Origin: Holdemania sp. Marseille-P2844
GTDB lineage: Bacteria > Bacillota_I > Bacilli_A > Erysipelotrichales > Erysipelotrichaceae
Assembly (NCBI RefSeq): GCF_900120005.1
Contig: NZ_LT635449.1
Location: 124,001-188,000, forward strand
Length of the DNA stretch: 64,000 bases
Reading direction: 5' to 3'
Under the pieces are notes generated by a model that did not search any database, was not told the origin of the DNA, and worked only from the letters and a program-made list of their open reading frames with translations. Within the stretch, counting starts at the first letter, position 1, and the number at the start of each line of letters is the position of its first letter. Positions 36,252 through 45,358 of the stretch are shown here, in pieces. A program made the position numbers and the translations under genes.

Positions 36252-36701
36252 TTACTTTGCAAGTGTTTTCCGCCATTCGTTTTCCATGGCCTGTGAAATA
36301 TGATAGCTTTCATATTCCGGCATAAACCCTTCGTGCCAGATATGAAATTTCAAACCGTCAAACTGAGTGAAAATCTGCCGTGCTCTTTCCAAGCCGGAAG
36401 GGCAGTATTTGAAATTGACAACCGCGGTGGTCCAGCGCTTCCCGCTAAGGATGGTCGGTTCTTCGTCAACAAAACGACTATACAGTTGATTCTCTTTTAT
36501 TTTCCATGTCATCAGATCATCCTGACCACAAAATAATGTCCAAACCCCGTCGCCGCCGGAAACGTTCGGAAAATATTTTTGCTTTATGAGTTCCAGAAAA
36601 AGTTCGCTGAACTTCGTAGAGGCGTCGATCGTGTAGGTAAGGGTATGATCGTCGACGTCATCTCCCATACAAACATGTTGACGGCTGATCGTTATATCCA
36701 C
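36252..36701 (-). CDS. hypothetical cytoplasmic protein
   Basis: 149-residue protein of unknown function. It has no signal or membrane segment, is rich in aromatic residues, and starts MDITISRQHVCMGDDVDDH. Features that catch the eye are a WTLFCGQDDLMTWKI stretch and several Trp and Tyr, which suggest a compact alpha-beta fold. Similar small proteins occur in Firmicute accessory regions, but I cannot name a family. Composition is lower in GC than its neighbours, so lateral gain is possible. It stands alone. Confidence 0.7.
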   Translation of the reverse strand: MDITISRQHVCMGDDVDDHTLTYTIDASTKFSELFLELIKQKYFPNVSGGDGVWTLFCGQDDLMTWKIKENQLYSRFVDEEPTILSGKRWTTAVVNFKYCPSGLERARQIFTQFDGLKFHIWHEGFMPEYESYHISQAMENEWRKTLAK

Positions 36702-36798
36702 TTTTTATTCCTCCCTGTTTGCTTTTATCCTGCGCTTTTATTCTACTATAATTTTCAAAGGACGGAAATAGTTTTTCCCCAGCCTGAATTTCAACGAT

Positions 36799-36827
36799 AA
36801 AAGGCATAGCCCGCAAAAGGCCATGCC
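36799..36827 (-). terminator. intrinsic terminator of nfo
   Basis: Stem GGCAT-x-GCC paired with GGC-x-ATGCC, with a T-run (TTTTATC) on the minus strand. Confidence 0.75.
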
Positions 36828-36863
36828 CTGCCATGGATTCAATTTTATCAGATTTCCCTCAAG

Positions 36864-37751
36864 CTATTTTTCCGCTTTCAGGCAATCCAGCTTCCGGGGA
36901 TCGAAAGCGCCGCTTCGCAGCATTTCGATTTCCAGCCCATACGGCGCGTGATCGTCGACATACGGCGTCTCCAGAATTTTAACGACATCCCCCAGCCGCG
37001 GATCCGCAAATACCCGGTACAGCGAATCAAAACCGATTTCACCATGACCTAAATTGGCGTGGCGGTCCTTGCGTGCACCGCGGACGTTTTTGGAATCATT
37101 GAGATGGATGACCTTTAATAAGGACAGCCCGATCATGTCGTCCCATTGCTTTAACACTGTATCCAGCTCAGCCACCGGGTAGCCGGCATCATGGATATGA
37201 CAGGTATCCAGACAGAACGCGATCCGCTCTTTCTTCATCACACCCTCGCGCATCGCCTTTAGCTGTTCAAAGTTCCAGCCCAGCTCACTGCCCTTGCCCG
37301 CCATTGTTTCCAGACAGATCAGCATATCGTGATCATCCTGAGCGAGCGCCTGATTCAAACCTTCGATGATCTGCGCCAGACCTTCTTCCGCCGTCGCCTT
37401 GACGCTGCTGCCGGGATGCAGAACAAGATACCGCGCGCCGATTGCCGCCGTCCGGGCCAGTTCCTGCTTCAGGAAGCGGACGCCCAATTCAAAGGTATCC
37501 GGATTCTGAACGTTGCCCAGATTGATGATATAGGGCGCGTGCACGATCACGTTTTCTAACGGAATCCCGTGTTCCTTTAACAAACTCTGTGCTTCTTCAA
37601 TCCGCAGCTGTTCCACCGGCTTGCGCAGAGTGTTCTGCGGCGGCCCGGTATAAATCATCAAAGCATTGGCTTTGTAAGACAACGCTTCTTTGACCGCGCC
37701 CGCAAAATAGTCCGGCGCTTTCATCGAAACATGACAGCCGATCTTATTCAT
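36864..37751 (-). CDS. nfo: endonuclease IV (AP endonuclease)
   Basis: 295-residue zinc-dependent apurinic/apyrimidinic endonuclease for base excision repair. It starts with GCHVSMK, has HPGS near residue 115, a LETMAGKGSELGWNFEQL stretch near 150, DTCHIHDAGYP near 185, HLNDSKNVRGARKDRHANLGHGEIG near 225, and LETPY near 265; these hold the zinc ligands of the family. It overlaps the DEAD-box helicase gene by 8 bases, so both are probably on one transcript. Confidence 0.95.
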   Translation of the reverse strand: MNKIGCHVSMKAPDYFAGAVKEALSYKANALMIYTGPPQNTLRKPVEQLRIEEAQSLLKEHGIPLENVIVHAPYIINLGNVQNPDTFELGVRFLKQELARTAAIGARYLVLHPGSSVKATAEEGLAQIIEGLNQALAQDDHDMLICLETMAGKGSELGWNFEQLKAMREGVMKKERIAFCLDTCHIHDAGYPVAELDTVLKQWDDMIGLSLLKVIHLNDSKNVRGARKDRHANLGHGEIGFDSLYRVFADPRLGDVVKILETPYVDDHAPYGLEIEMLRSGAFDPRKLDCLKAEK

Positions 37752-39114
37752 CGCTTCCCTCCTGTCGTTTCTGGCGCTGCAGCGCCTTGTAGCGTTCCTT
37801 GCGCTGTGCCTGGATTTCGCTCTGGATCATCGCCCGGCGTTCCTTGCGCTGGATCTGCTTGACTAAAGCGGCCTTTTTCTTCTTATATCCCGGTTTGACC
37901 TTTTCCTTCTTCCGGTTCAGCGACCGTGCGATTTCCTTTTCGCGCTGCTGCCCCGGCGACATTCTGCGGCGATCGGCCTGCCGCTGCGCCTGCCACGCGC
38001 CGTTTTTAAACGAGCGGACTTCAAAATGCACGCCGCGTTCTTTCAAGGATCGAATTGCACGTTCATCCTGTTCCTGATATAACGCGAAGCACGTTCCCTC
38101 ACGGCCTGCCCGGCCGGTCCGGCCCGCACGGTGGATATAAAAATCCAGTTCGTTCGGGAATCCCAGCGAAACAACATGCGTAATCCCGTCGATGTCAATT
38201 CCGCGCGCGGCGATATCCGTTGCCACGATGTAGCGGTGATCCGCCTGTTCCAGCTGCTTCATCGCCTGCCGGCGCTGACGCGGCTGCAGACCGCCGTGGA
38301 TTTCGATCACCGGCACATCCGCCTCGCGCAAGGCGTTGGCGGTCGCAGCTGCTTCTTCGCGGGTATTCGCGAAAATCAGGCAGACATACGGCATAAAGCC
38401 CGGTAAAATCTGCAGCAGCGTTTCGGCATAGCTGCGATGCTTGCATGGAACCAGAATGTGCTCAATCTTCGGATCCATTTTCGTTTCCTGCTCGATTTTG
38501 ATCGTCTGCGGCGTCTGCATATACTTCTTTAAGAACGGCTTGAGACCTTGGGGAATCGTCGCGCTGAACGCCATCATCTGTAAATGATTCCCCATTCGGG
38601 AAGCGATTGCGTCGATATCCTCCAGAAAGCCGAATTCCAGCGTCATATCCGCTTCATCGACAATCAGGATCGAAGCGGTATCGACCCGCAATACTTCCTG
38701 ATCCAAAAATAAATCCTTGATCCGGCCCGGCGTGCCGATGACCAAATGCGGCTGGGTCTTCACGGAATCCGCCATTTTTTCCCGGTCCAGCCCGCCGGTA
38801 ATCAGCCGTACACGCAGCCTTGGATCCGCCTGCGTCATCGTTTTGGCCCGGTTGTAGATCTGCATGGCCAGCTCGCGGGTCGGCGCGGTAATGACGGCCT
38901 GAACCTGCGGCAGCTCAGGTTTGATTTTTTCCATCAGCGGAATCAGAAAAGCATGGGTCTTGCCGGTGCCGGTTTCAGAAATGCCGATGATGTCCCGGCC
39001 TTTTAACGCGACCGGGATGACGGCGGCCTGAATCGCTGTCGGTTCTTGAAAGCCTTCCAGCTTGATCAATTTCTGCGTGCTCTCACGCAACGCGAAGTCG
39101 TTGAATTGTGTCAT
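37744..39114 (-). CDS. DEAD-box ATP-dependent RNA helicase
   Basis: 456-residue RNA helicase. Motifs in order: Q motif (GFQEPTAIQ near residue 20), Walker A SETGTGKT (about 45), PTRELAMQ, DEAD (about 152), SAT, and HRAGRTGRAGREG near 335. The C-terminal 90 residues are Arg- and Lys-rich (RRRMSPGQQREKEIAR and similar), likely an RNA-binding tail. The length and tail fit the CshA/CshB group; I cannot tell which. Followed directly by nfo. Confidence 0.94.
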   Translation of the reverse strand: MTQFNDFALRESTQKLIKLEGFQEPTAIQAAVIPVALKGRDIIGISETGTGKTHAFLIPLMEKIKPELPQVQAVITAPTRELAMQIYNRAKTMTQADPRLRVRLITGGLDREKMADSVKTQPHLVIGTPGRIKDLFLDQEVLRVDTASILIVDEADMTLEFGFLEDIDAIASRMGNHLQMMAFSATIPQGLKPFLKKYMQTPQTIKIEQETKMDPKIEHILVPCKHRSYAETLLQILPGFMPYVCLIFANTREEAAATANALREADVPVIEIHGGLQPRQRRQAMKQLEQADHRYIVATDIAARGIDIDGITHVVSLGFPNELDFYIHRAGRTGRAGREGTCFALYQEQDERAIRSLKERGVHFEVRSFKNGAWQAQRQADRRRMSPGQQREKEIARSLNRKKEKVKPGYKKKKAALVKQIQRKERRAMIQSEIQAQRKERYKALQRQKRQEGSDE

Positions 39115-39368
39115 AAAAATCCTCCTTTACGGGGTGAAAACTTGTTTATTATCGAATCGGTTCCGATCGTTAAACTTCTCACTTTGCCCATCAATTATAC
39201 AGATTTTAAGCTTTTTATGCAATTCTCACACCGCTTTTCCTGCATCTTTTTCCATGATCTTGCCCAGTCTTCCCGTTTTCAAGTCAATTTGTTTATTTTT
39301 TCAGAACAATCCGCCTGAAGGAGAGCATCTTACGGTTTTTTCGACGGACTCGCTGGATTTTATTTCAC
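39115..39368. other. divergent non-coding gap between DEAD helicase and ispH
   Basis: About 250 bases with no gene. It should hold the helicase promoter; a GATAAT at 39153-39158 (minus strand) is the best -10 candidate. Confidence 0.4.
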
Positions 39369-39398
39369 TTGCGCACAAATCGGCGTTCACGGTATAAT
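39369..39398 (+). promoter_or_regulatory. ispH promoter
   Basis: TATAAT at 39393-39398 and TTGCGC at 39369-39374, 18 bases apart. The -10 is perfect, the -35 is poor (TTG only). AAGGAG precedes the ATG. Confidence 0.6.
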
Positions 39399-39426
39399 GA
39401 TTTCAGGAAAAAGGAGTGTTTCATTT

Positions 39427-40338
39427 ATGGAAATCATCCCCGTCATTCCCCGCGGTTATTGCAAAGGGGTTACGCAGGCCATCGCGCTGGCCCGCAAAAC
39501 AGCGCGGGAAAATCCGGGCGTGCCGATTACGATGCTCGGTATGATCGTGCATAACCGCTATGTCGTCGACGCCCTGCAGCTCGATCATATCCGCTGCGTG
39601 GAACAGGCAGGCAAAACCCGGCTGGAGCTGCTGGATGAAGTAAACGAAGGCATCGTGATCTTTACGGCCCATGGGATCAGCGAGGAAGTCGCCAAGAAAG
39701 CGCGGCAAAAAGGATTGATCTGCGTCGACGCTTCCTGTTCCGACGTCAAGGAAACCCAGCGCTTAGTCCGTCAGGCGATTGCCGAGGGTGCGGATGTGCT
39801 GTATATCGGCAAGCGCAATCATCCGGAGGCGGAGGCCGTGCTGGCGATCAGCCCGCGCGTGCATCCGGTGTATGATCTGGATTCGTTAGCCGCCCTCTCC
39901 CTTGACAATCCCAAAATTCTGGTCACCAACCAGACGACGATGAGCGTTCTGGAAATCGGCCGGCTGATGGATCAGATCCGCGCACGTTATCCGCATGCCC
40001 GCTTTGAAAGAGAGATCTGCAACGCTACCCGGATTCGTCAGGAAGCGATCCAGAAGCTAAAAAACGTCGACCTGTTGATCGTCGTCGGCGATCCGCAGTC
40101 CAACAATTCCAACAAACTGAAGGACATTGCGATTCAAAGCGGAATCCCGGAGGTGCTGCTGATCGAAACCGTGCGGCAGCTGAAGCCGCAGGACTACCTG
40201 GGCCGCGAGCGCATCGCCGTGACCAGCGGCGCTTCAACTCCGACCTACCTGACGCAGCAGGTAATCGGCTATCTCAACGAAGCTGCGCAAGGCAACACCC
40301 CGGAATATCCGGCCATTGAACTGGATCATCTGTTATAA
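39427..40338 (+). CDS. ispH: 4-hydroxy-3-methylbut-2-enyl diphosphate reductase
   Basis: 303-residue iron-sulfur enzyme and last step of the MEP pathway, reducing HMBPP to IPP and DMAPP. The cluster-binding cysteines are in RGYCKGV (Cys12), DASCSDV (about 102) and EICNATRIRQEA (about 198); the TNQTTMS block near 177 is also typical. The ATG at 39427 follows AAGGAG with a 10-base gap. It stands alone on the plus strand with its own promoter and terminator. Together with ispG, it shows the organism uses the MEP route. Confidence 0.95.
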   Translation: MEIIPVIPRGYCKGVTQAIALARKTARENPGVPITMLGMIVHNRYVVDALQLDHIRCVEQAGKTRLELLDEVNEGIVIFTAHGISEEVAKKARQKGLICVDASCSDVKETQRLVRQAIAEGADVLYIGKRNHPEAEAVLAISPRVHPVYDLDSLAALSLDNPKILVTNQTTMSVLEIGRLMDQIRARYPHARFEREICNATRIRQEAIQKLKNVDLLIVVGDPQSNNSNKLKDIAIQSGIPEVLLIETVRQLKPQDYLGRERIAVTSGASTPTYLTQQVIGYLNEAAQGNTPEYPAIELDHLL

Positions 40339-40341
40339 AGA

Positions 40342-40369
40342 CAACGCCGTTTTCACGGCGTTGCTTTTT
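40342..40369 (+). terminator. intrinsic terminator of ispH
   Basis: Stem CAACGCCG and CGGCGTTG with a 6-base loop, followed by CTTTTTC. Confidence 0.88.
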
Positions 40370-40400
40370 CGTTTACGCGGGCAGTCAACCTTTCCGCGAA

Positions 40401-41615
40401 TCACTGGATCGTGCGCTCACCTGCCTTTTCCAGCAAAATCTGACCGTCATAAAACGGCGCGGCAAAATCATATTCAAACGGAATCAAAATCGAACCATCC
40501 ATCCCCAACACGCCATAGCGGCCGCTTTGATCCTGCGCAACGATTCGTCCATGATCCAAAGGATACGCCGCCCAGCGATCACGATCCGGATCGATTGGCA
40601 GCGGCGCCAAATATTGGCATGGAATAATTTCTTCTCCCGCGGCATTGACATACCCCCATAAGCCATCCCGCGCCACCGGAATCAGATCACCATTGATCGC
40701 CAGACCTTGATCATAGATTGCTCCGGTGATCAGCTCGCCTTTCTGGTTCACGACGCCGACGCGATCCAGCCATTCATATTCGGGCAGGCCCTCCGGCGTT
40801 TCAGAGTAGCCGCTGACAGCGTGATACAAGCCCAGCTCGCCGCTCATCCGCGACCCGTCGAAGGGATGAAAGATGCCCGGCCCATCATGGCCATACTGCA
40901 CCAAGTATGCAGTGCCGGTGGCCACATCGCCATAGATCGCTTTCGCACTGATCCCATGTTCACCCCAACAGAGATGATAGGGCGTGTCAAGCAACAGTGA
41001 AAAATCATAAGCCTGAGCGTCGCAATGCAAGTCAAGACTGTCTAAAACAGGCGCCCGGCGGCCTGTGATTGGGACGATCACCTCTTCATGAGGGCCGGCT
41101 ACTCCCCACAGGCCAGCTTTTTCCAGGATGAAGTATCCCTCAACAAGCTCCAATTCAGCCTCCGACTGAGGAAATTGCTGGATCAAAGGATAAATCGCAT
41201 CAAAACTGATCTCAGTAAGCAGATCACGGTCCGGGTAAACGGGTTCCATGGCTTCAATCTCGTAGTCATTCAAGACTACAAGATCATTCTCATAGTTAAA
41301 TTCAGGCTGATAAATAACGCGCAGTGCTGCCTGTTCAATCTCTTGCCGACCTCTTAGAATTACTAAGGAACCTGTCTTCAGGCGATCATCGCCCTCCACG
41401 ACATAGTAAATATTATCTTCTAAATAGCGAGAACCCGCCGTGGTAGAATACAGAGCCACTTCAATTTCACCTTCCACCGCCGGGGTGGACGCCGGTGTTG
41501 CTTCCACGCAGGGTATCGTCTTGGGTTTGAACGTGGAGGAACTTTGTGGTTTAGTCTTTGTGCTGCAGCCAATCATTAAAAATAATCCCAAGATCAACAG
41601 ACTGAATCGCCGCAT
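40401..41615 (-). CDS. WG-repeat lipoprotein
   Basis: 404-residue secreted lipoprotein with a lipobox (LFLMIGC, Cys17) after a short signal. The rest is repetitive: at least three WG-type beta repeats are visible (KAGLWGVAGPHEEVIVPI, RDGLWGYVNAAGEEIIPCQY and GRYGVLGMDGSILIPFEY), which in other proteins stack into a propeller-like or solenoid fold, often for binding. The region after the lipobox is Ser- and Thr-rich, probably a linker. Function unknown; it converges on ispH. Confidence 0.85.
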   Translation of the reverse strand: MRRFSLLILGLFLMIGCSTKTKPQSSSTFKPKTIPCVEATPASTPAVEGEIEVALYSTTAGSRYLEDNIYYVVEGDDRLKTGSLVILRGRQEIEQAALRVIYQPEFNYENDLVVLNDYEIEAMEPVYPDRDLLTEISFDAIYPLIQQFPQSEAELELVEGYFILEKAGLWGVAGPHEEVIVPITGRRAPVLDSLDLHCDAQAYDFSLLLDTPYHLCWGEHGISAKAIYGDVATGTAYLVQYGHDGPGIFHPFDGSRMSGELGLYHAVSGYSETPEGLPEYEWLDRVGVVNQKGELITGAIYDQGLAINGDLIPVARDGLWGYVNAAGEEIIPCQYLAPLPIDPDRDRWAAYPLDHGRIVAQDQSGRYGVLGMDGSILIPFEYDFAAPFYDGQILLEKAGERTIQ

Positions 41616-41649
41616 CGTTTTTCTCCTTCCTTTTCTTCTATTATAAAGA

Positions 41650-41950
41650 AACGATCAGGATTATAAATAATTCGATTCACAATTTCATGGAAATGTAAGA
41701 AATGGCGTTGTCATGAGATCGACGGGGCCTTATTCCCTACCGTCTGCCAGGATAAACGACAGCAGGATGTCAAAACGTTAATTTGTTGACGGATCACACA
41801 AGTTTCCACAAATGTTGCGGTTAGGAATTTCTCTGCCTCGTTCAGGAAAATTGAGCCTGAGTCCTCACGGATGGACGTGCGCACAACGATTCAATTCAGC
41901 TGGTTCGTGTTGAAAAATGAATTGGGCAAAGGCTTCAGCGCTGATTCAAC
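41650..41950. other. 300-base non-coding gap
   Basis: This lies between the WG lipoprotein promoter region (a TATAAT at 41640-41645 on the minus strand) and the pseudouridine synthase terminator. No gene, RNA or repeat is apparent. Confidence 0.4.
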
Positions 41951-41952
41951 GA

Positions 41953-41990
41953 GGACAAGAAAAGGACTGGAATTGTTCTCCGGTCCCTTT
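41953..41990 (-). terminator. possible terminator of the flippase-pseudouridine synthase transcript
   Basis: Stem AAAAG-GGAC and GTCC-TTTT with inner GGA-TCC pairing, followed by CTTG rather than a long T-run. Confidence 0.5.
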
Positions 41991-42703
41991 TACTGTTCTG
42001 CTTTTTTATGTTTTTTCAAGGCTTCGATTTCCTGCGGCGTACAGTTCCGCCACGCTCCCGGCTGCAGCGTTTCATCCAGCTTCAGCGGGCCCATCGTCAG
42101 CCGTTTTAAATATACGACCTCGTTATCGCAGGCGTGCATCATCCGTTTCACCTGATGAAATTTACCTTCCTGAATTGTCAGCAGAATGATGTGCTTTGCC
42201 GTCTGCCGAAGCGTCGCCGGAAGGCAGACTTCCTCATCGCTGATCCGGATTCCCGTTTGGATGGCCGCTTCATACTGCGGATCCCAGGGTCTTTCCAAAT
42301 GCACCTCATAAGTCTTATCGACATGCTTTTTCGGCGAAAGCAGATCATGCGCCAAAGCGCCGTCGTTGGTGATCAGCAGCAAACCTTCGGTATCAATATC
42401 CAGCCGCCCGACCGGAAATAAGTCGGAGCGGTTCGTTTTCAGACAATCCAGCACGGTTTCATAACGGCTGTCCTCCGTAGCGCTGATGACCCCCTGCGGT
42501 TTGTTCAGCATGATGTAAACTTCGGTTTCATAAGTGACGATCCGGCCGTCGACCTGGATCTGATCCTGCCGTTCGTCAATTTTCTGATCATCCTTTTTTA
42601 CCCGCTGGCCATTGACCACAACCCGGCCCTTACGGACCAGCTCCTTAACCTCTTTGCGGGTGCCGAAGCCGGCATGCGCCAGGAATTTATCCAGCCGCAT
42701 CAT
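41990..42703 (-). CDS. rRNA pseudouridine synthase, RsuA/RluB family
   Basis: 237-residue pseudouridine synthase. The N-terminal S4 RNA-binding domain (MMRLDKFLAHAGFGTRKE) is followed by the catalytic motif GRLDIDTEGLL, with Asp102 the expected nucleophile, and a C-terminal KFHQVKRMMH motif. The pattern fits RluB-like or RsuA-like enzymes acting on 23S or 16S rRNA. The frame is open far upstream, but the ATG at 42703 overlaps the flippase stop by four bases (ATGA), which fixes the start. Confidence 0.93.
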   Translation of the reverse strand: MMRLDKFLAHAGFGTRKEVKELVRKGRVVVNGQRVKKDDQKIDERQDQIQVDGRIVTYETEVYIMLNKPQGVISATEDSRYETVLDCLKTNRSDLFPVGRLDIDTEGLLLITNDGALAHDLLSPKKHVDKTYEVHLERPWDPQYEAAIQTGIRISDEEVCLPATLRQTAKHIILLTIQEGKFHQVKRMMHACDNEVVYLKRLTMGPLKLDETLQPGAWRNCTPQEIEALKKHKKAEQ

Positions 42704-44337
42704 CGCACAAACCGCCTTGTCATCCGACGGACCATCGCCGGCAGGCTCATGTGGAACAGATGCTGCGGCAGCCGGAAGAACGCCGTTGTGATGACGTATG
42801 TCAACATGCCCAAAATGCCATAGGCCGCTAACTGCAATACGCCGACGACCCGGGATGTGTTCACCACGGTCAACCCTACCCAGCGCAGCAGAACAAAACA
42901 GCCGTTCATCGCGATCAAGCCGATCGCAATCGCGCCCAAGCGCCGCCAGACACGCGCATACTGGACTTTGTATTTCTTCTTGATCAGATTCAGGTTCAGG
43001 AAAATGATGACCAGCGACGTCACGACGCTCGAGGTGATCGCGCCGCTGAAGCCGGTATATTTCACTAACGGAAAGAACGTGATCAGCTTGACGACAAAGC
43101 CGATGATCAGATACAGGATGCTCTGGCGGCGAAAGCGCAGCGACATCATTAACGAGCTGCAAATCGGCGACAAAGTGCCGGTTAACGCCAATAATGAGCT
43201 CCATGCCAGCATTTCGCTGCCCAGGCTGAGATTTCCTTTGCCATACATGATGTAATAGATCGGCGAAGCCAGCGCGAACAGGCAGAAGCACAGCGGCGCG
43301 CCGATATACAAAACGGTGTCCAGACAATCCAGAACATTCCGCCGCAGTTCTTTAAAGTTGCGGTTTTCCAGCGAAATTGTAACATACGGAACAATCCCGG
43401 TCGAAAAGCCTAAAGCCAGCACCTGCGGAATCGAGGTCAGCTTGTTGCACTGCACCTGAATGATGCCCAGCGCCAGCTTGGCGTCCTCATAACTGCTTCC
43501 GGCGGACGTCGCCGTATTGATAAAAAAGTTATTGTTGACAATATTCATACTGTTACCCAATAACGCCGTGATCAGATACGGTAAGCCAAACAGAAGCAGC
43601 TCCTGAAACAGCTCGCCGACTTCCTTCGGCCGGCTTGTCTGATGCCGCGCCAGCTCCTTGATCGGCTGGTAATGCTTGCGGTCGTAGATCAGGTAATACG
43701 CGATCGCCGCGATCGCCGCCAGCGAAGTGGACAACACCGCCATATATACGGCGAAAATATTGTTCATATCCAGAATATAAACAAAAAAAGCACCCAGCGC
43801 CAGGAGGGAAACAACCCGGGTCAGCTGTTCCAGCACCTGCGAGAACGCGTAAGATTTCAAATCTTTTAAACCCTGGTAAAACCCGCGGAATGAGCTGAGA
43901 AATGGCACGCAGACAACAGCCAGCGACAGGATCATGAAGACATTGCGCAGAATTGCGACATCCTCCGGGGTTTTCTTCGCCCCCAGCACCGAAGCCGCCA
44001 GCGGCCCGGATACCATGATGAACAAGACCGCCATGACAAATCCGCTTAAAAGCATCAGCGCCATCGACAGCTTGCGCACCAGAATGACGGTTTTATAATC
44101 CTCATTATTGGAATATTTTGCGACCATCGCCGCGACCGCAAATGGAATCCCGGCTGAACAGATACTTAACAGGATATCGTAATACGTATAGGCGACGCTG
44201 TAAAACGACATATTCGCTTCCCCGGCGATCGCTGTAAACGGGACGACATAAAGAAGTCCCAGTGCTTTGGAAATAAAGATCCCGGCCGAGCTGGTTAACG
44301 CCCCGGCGATCAACGATTGTTTTTTACCCTTGGTCAT
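42700..44337 (-). CDS. lipid flippase of the MurJ/SpoVB family
   Basis: 545-residue membrane protein with about 14 hydrophobic segments, of the MOP superfamily (polysaccharide or lipid II flippases). The N-terminal sequence (SLIAGALTSSAGIFISKALGLLYVV) and the YDILLSICSAGIPFAVA stretch resemble B. subtilis YtgP (MurJ) and SpoVB. It probably flips a lipid-linked cell-wall precursor; in spore-formers a paralogue works at the forespore, so a sporulation role cannot be excluded. It starts 2 bases after the upstream lipoprotein stop. Confidence 0.88.
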   Translation of the reverse strand: MTKGKKQSLIAGALTSSAGIFISKALGLLYVVPFTAIAGEANMSFYSVAYTYYDILLSICSAGIPFAVAAMVAKYSNNEDYKTVILVRKLSMALMLLSGFVMAVLFIMVSGPLAASVLGAKKTPEDVAILRNVFMILSLAVVCVPFLSSFRGFYQGLKDLKSYAFSQVLEQLTRVVSLLALGAFFVYILDMNNIFAVYMAVLSTSLAAIAAIAYYLIYDRKHYQPIKELARHQTSRPKEVGELFQELLLFGLPYLITALLGNSMNIVNNNFFINTATSAGSSYEDAKLALGIIQVQCNKLTSIPQVLALGFSTGIVPYVTISLENRNFKELRRNVLDCLDTVLYIGAPLCFCLFALASPIYYIMYGKGNLSLGSEMLAWSSLLALTGTLSPICSSLMMSLRFRRQSILYLIIGFVVKLITFFPLVKYTGFSGAITSSVVTSLVIIFLNLNLIKKKYKVQYARVWRRLGAIAIGLIAMNGCFVLLRWVGLTVVNTSRVVGVLQLAAYGILGMLTYVITTAFFRLPQHLFHMSLPAMVRRMTRRFVR

Positions 44338-44339
44338 GA

Positions 44340-44930
44340 TTACTCACTGTCGTCCTCATCCTCCGCCGGCAGATCGTCGTGCGTCTCTTCCGGCTCTGGC
44401 TGCGGGGTTTCGTTCTGATTTTCAAAATCCCCTGTCAGCTGCAGGTATTCACGAGTTTCCTTCAATTTGGCGTAATCCTTCCACAGCACCAGCACATTCA
44501 AATTCACAGTCGGCGAAGCACTCTCTCCGCTGGCCATCAAGCCCTTCACATAGCCCAGCTTGGGATAGACCTGATGGGGAATCAGCGAATATTCTTCATT
44601 TTCCAACAAGCCGACCGACGGCGCGATCACTGCGGTTTGGGAATAATCCACCGCCTCGTCGATCACCAGCATCTCCACGTCAACCATGGCGACCTGCGGA
44701 TTATCGAGAATGACATAATACCGGTAAGTACCGTCAGGAAGCTGGTTCATGACGACTTCGAGATCATAAAAATCCGATTTTTCCTGAAATCGGTCCATCT
44801 CCATAATGGATTTATAGTAAGCAGTATACAGCTGCATTTTTTCCGTACTGATTTGATTCGGATCCTTTTTAGAACAACCGCCGATCACAAACAAGGCAGC
44901 GGCCATCAGGCAAAGTATCTGTCTGCGCAT
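44340..44930 (-). CDS. hypothetical lipoprotein
   Basis: 196-residue predicted lipoprotein: a short signal with lipobox VIGGC, followed by a folded region with a conserved-looking YYVILDNPQVAM strand, and an acidic, Pro- and Glu-rich tail (PEPEETHDDLPAEDED). I do not recognise the family. The ATG at 44930 has GGAGGTG upstream. It is the first gene of the lipoprotein-flippase-pseudouridine synthase transcript, so a cell-envelope role is plausible but unproven. Confidence 0.8.
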   Translation of the reverse strand: MRRQILCLMAAALFVIGGCSKKDPNQISTEKMQLYTAYYKSIMEMDRFQEKSDFYDLEVVMNQLPDGTYRYYVILDNPQVAMVDVEMLVIDEAVDYSQTAVIAPSVGLLENEEYSLIPHQVYPKLGYVKGLMASGESASPTVNLNVLVLWKDYAKLKETREYLQLTGDFENQNETPQPEPEETHDDLPAEDEDDSE

Positions 44931-44948
44931 AAACAACACCTCCAGAGT

Positions 44949-44976
44949 ATTATAACATAAGACGTTAAGCTTACAA
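44949..44976 (-). promoter_or_regulatory. promoter of the lipoprotein-flippase operon
   Basis: TATAAT at 44949-44954 with TTGTAA at 44971-44976 on the minus strand (16-base spacer). The -35 matches four of six bases. Confidence 0.55.
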
Positions 44977-45143
44977 AAGGATTAATTCCCGCTTTTGTCT
45001 CCATCCCGCCAAAATTCGTCCGGCCGCGCTTCAAAGTCCTGACTTAATACAACCCTCAAAGAGAAAAACTGAAGCAGATAGACGACCCTGGGGAACGACT
45101 TTCTCCCTGATGGTCTTTTCACTTCGCAAGATGGAAAGAAAAA

Positions 45144-45187
45144 GAAACTGCTTCTTTTCCCCAGCAGCCTGTGGAAGAATCAGTTTC
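45144..45187 (-). terminator. intrinsic terminator of the dipicolinate/cse60 operon
   Basis: Stem GAAACTG and CAGTTTC with further CTTC-GAAG type pairing inside, ending in TTTTTCTTT on the minus strand. Confidence 0.8.
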
Positions 45188-45196
45188 TCCTTTGCT

Positions 45197-45358
45197 TTAG
45201 CGCTCGGCCTTTTTCTTGAAGGTCCGGCACAGCGTTTCATGATCGCAGCATGGCTGAATGCATTCGTCGCAGCCAACTTCAATCTTTTCAGCGGTGCATT
45301 CGCATTGCGTGTTGTATACGCAGGTCTTGACGTTGCACCCGATCCGGTTCTTATTCAT
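45197..45358 (-). CDS. DUF1540 cysteine-rich protein
   Basis: 53-residue protein with eight cysteines, missed by length filters. It reads MNKNRIGCNVKTCVYN at the start and has Cys8, Cys13, Cys19, Cys21, Cys30, Cys33, Cys37, Cys38 and Cys44. The spacing fits DUF1540, a short domain found in Firmicutes, often in proteins linked to sporulation. The ATG at 45358 has GGGAGG about 9 bases upstream, and overlaps the Cse60 stop by 8 bases, so it is coupled to that gene. Confidence 0.88.
   Translation of the reverse strand: MNKNRIGCNVKTCVYNTQCECTAEKIEVGCDECIQPCCDHETLCRTFKKKAER

Noticed and set aside
41990-43327. Longer version of the pseudouridine synthase (445 residues)
   Set aside because: The extra N-terminus is the flippase gene read in another frame; the ATGA overlap at 42703 sets the true start.
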